The notes below the pieces were generated by a model. That model made no database searches. It saw only the letters and a list, made by a program, of their open reading frames with translations, and was not told the DNA's origin. A DNA stretch of 59,773 bases from Amoebophrya sp. A120 (taxonomy: Eukaryota; Sar; Dinophyceae; Syndiniales; Amoebophryaceae): contig CAJINV010000014.1 of assembly GCA_905178155.1 (NCBI GenBank), forward strand, positions 1,382,574 to 1,442,346, read 5' to 3'. How positions within the stretch are numbered: the first letter of the stretch is position 1; each line of letters starts with the position of its first letter. Shown piece by piece: positions 59,627-59,773 of this stretch. Both the position numbers and the translations under genes were made by a program.

Positions 59627-59773
59627 GGGGGATCCGCCCGCTCCCCGGGGATCCGCCTTCGCCCAGGGGATCCGCCCGTTGCCCGGGGATCCGCCCGCTC
59701 CCCGAGGATCCGCCCGCTTCCCGGGGATCCGCCTTCCCGCAGGGGATCCGCCCGCTCCCCGAGGATCCGCCCG
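59627..59773 (+). repeat. About 20-bp minisatellite, running off the window
   Basis: At least seven copies of 'ggggatccgcccgctccccg' variants, each with a GGATCC, continue to the last base. Confidence 0.9.

Overview
The window is nuclear DNA of a eukaryote. Genes are broken by spliceosomal introns, intergenic DNA is long and repeat-rich, and low-complexity insertions pad conserved proteins. Several introns are bounded by short direct repeats, carry long terminal inverted repeats and lack GT-AG ends. That is the signature of introner elements as described in the parasitic dinoflagellate Amoebophrya. I infer an Amoebophrya-like alveolate; this is inference, since no rRNA or spliced leader is present to prove it. 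All convincing genes lie on the + strand.

Layout. 59-2699: unrecognised multi-exon gene whose 5' part contains a tandemly duplicated exon plus intron. 2700-6255: mostly non-coding, with a pair of 219-bp direct repeats around a Trp/Tyr-rich ORF. 6256-14955: one very large GC-rich gene reading, in order, two OTU-like cysteine protease modules, a Pro/Ala/Gly-rich linker, an SF3-type helicase, a TV-Pol-like polymerase, zinc-binding motifs and a Merlin/IS1595-type DDE transposase. It looks like a self-synthesising mobile element encoded as one polyprotein and is itself interrupted by introners. 14956-16703: an inverted transposase fragment and a 91-bp tandem array. 16704-19352: NMD3-like 60S export adaptor. 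19770-24310: three decayed copies of an unknown repeat. 25323-26277: small four-exon gene. 29558-44743: HAD-family phosphatase-like gene with an N-terminal membrane anchor; its body appears twice as an exact 6,737-bp duplication joined at the only N in the window (37681), most likely an assembly artefact. 49830-57094: the splicing factor SF3B3, 14 exons, about 1,214 residues, nearly the human length. 57095-59773: large palindromes, a short Cys-rich ORF and tandem repeats to the end.

How it fits together: a core spliceosome subunit gene (SF3B3), an HAD gene and a transposon gene all carry inverted-repeat introns. One introner family is shared between SF3B3 and the transposon gene, and another between SF3B3 and the HAD gene. 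The window therefore shows recent intron gain hitting both host genes and a resident mobile element.
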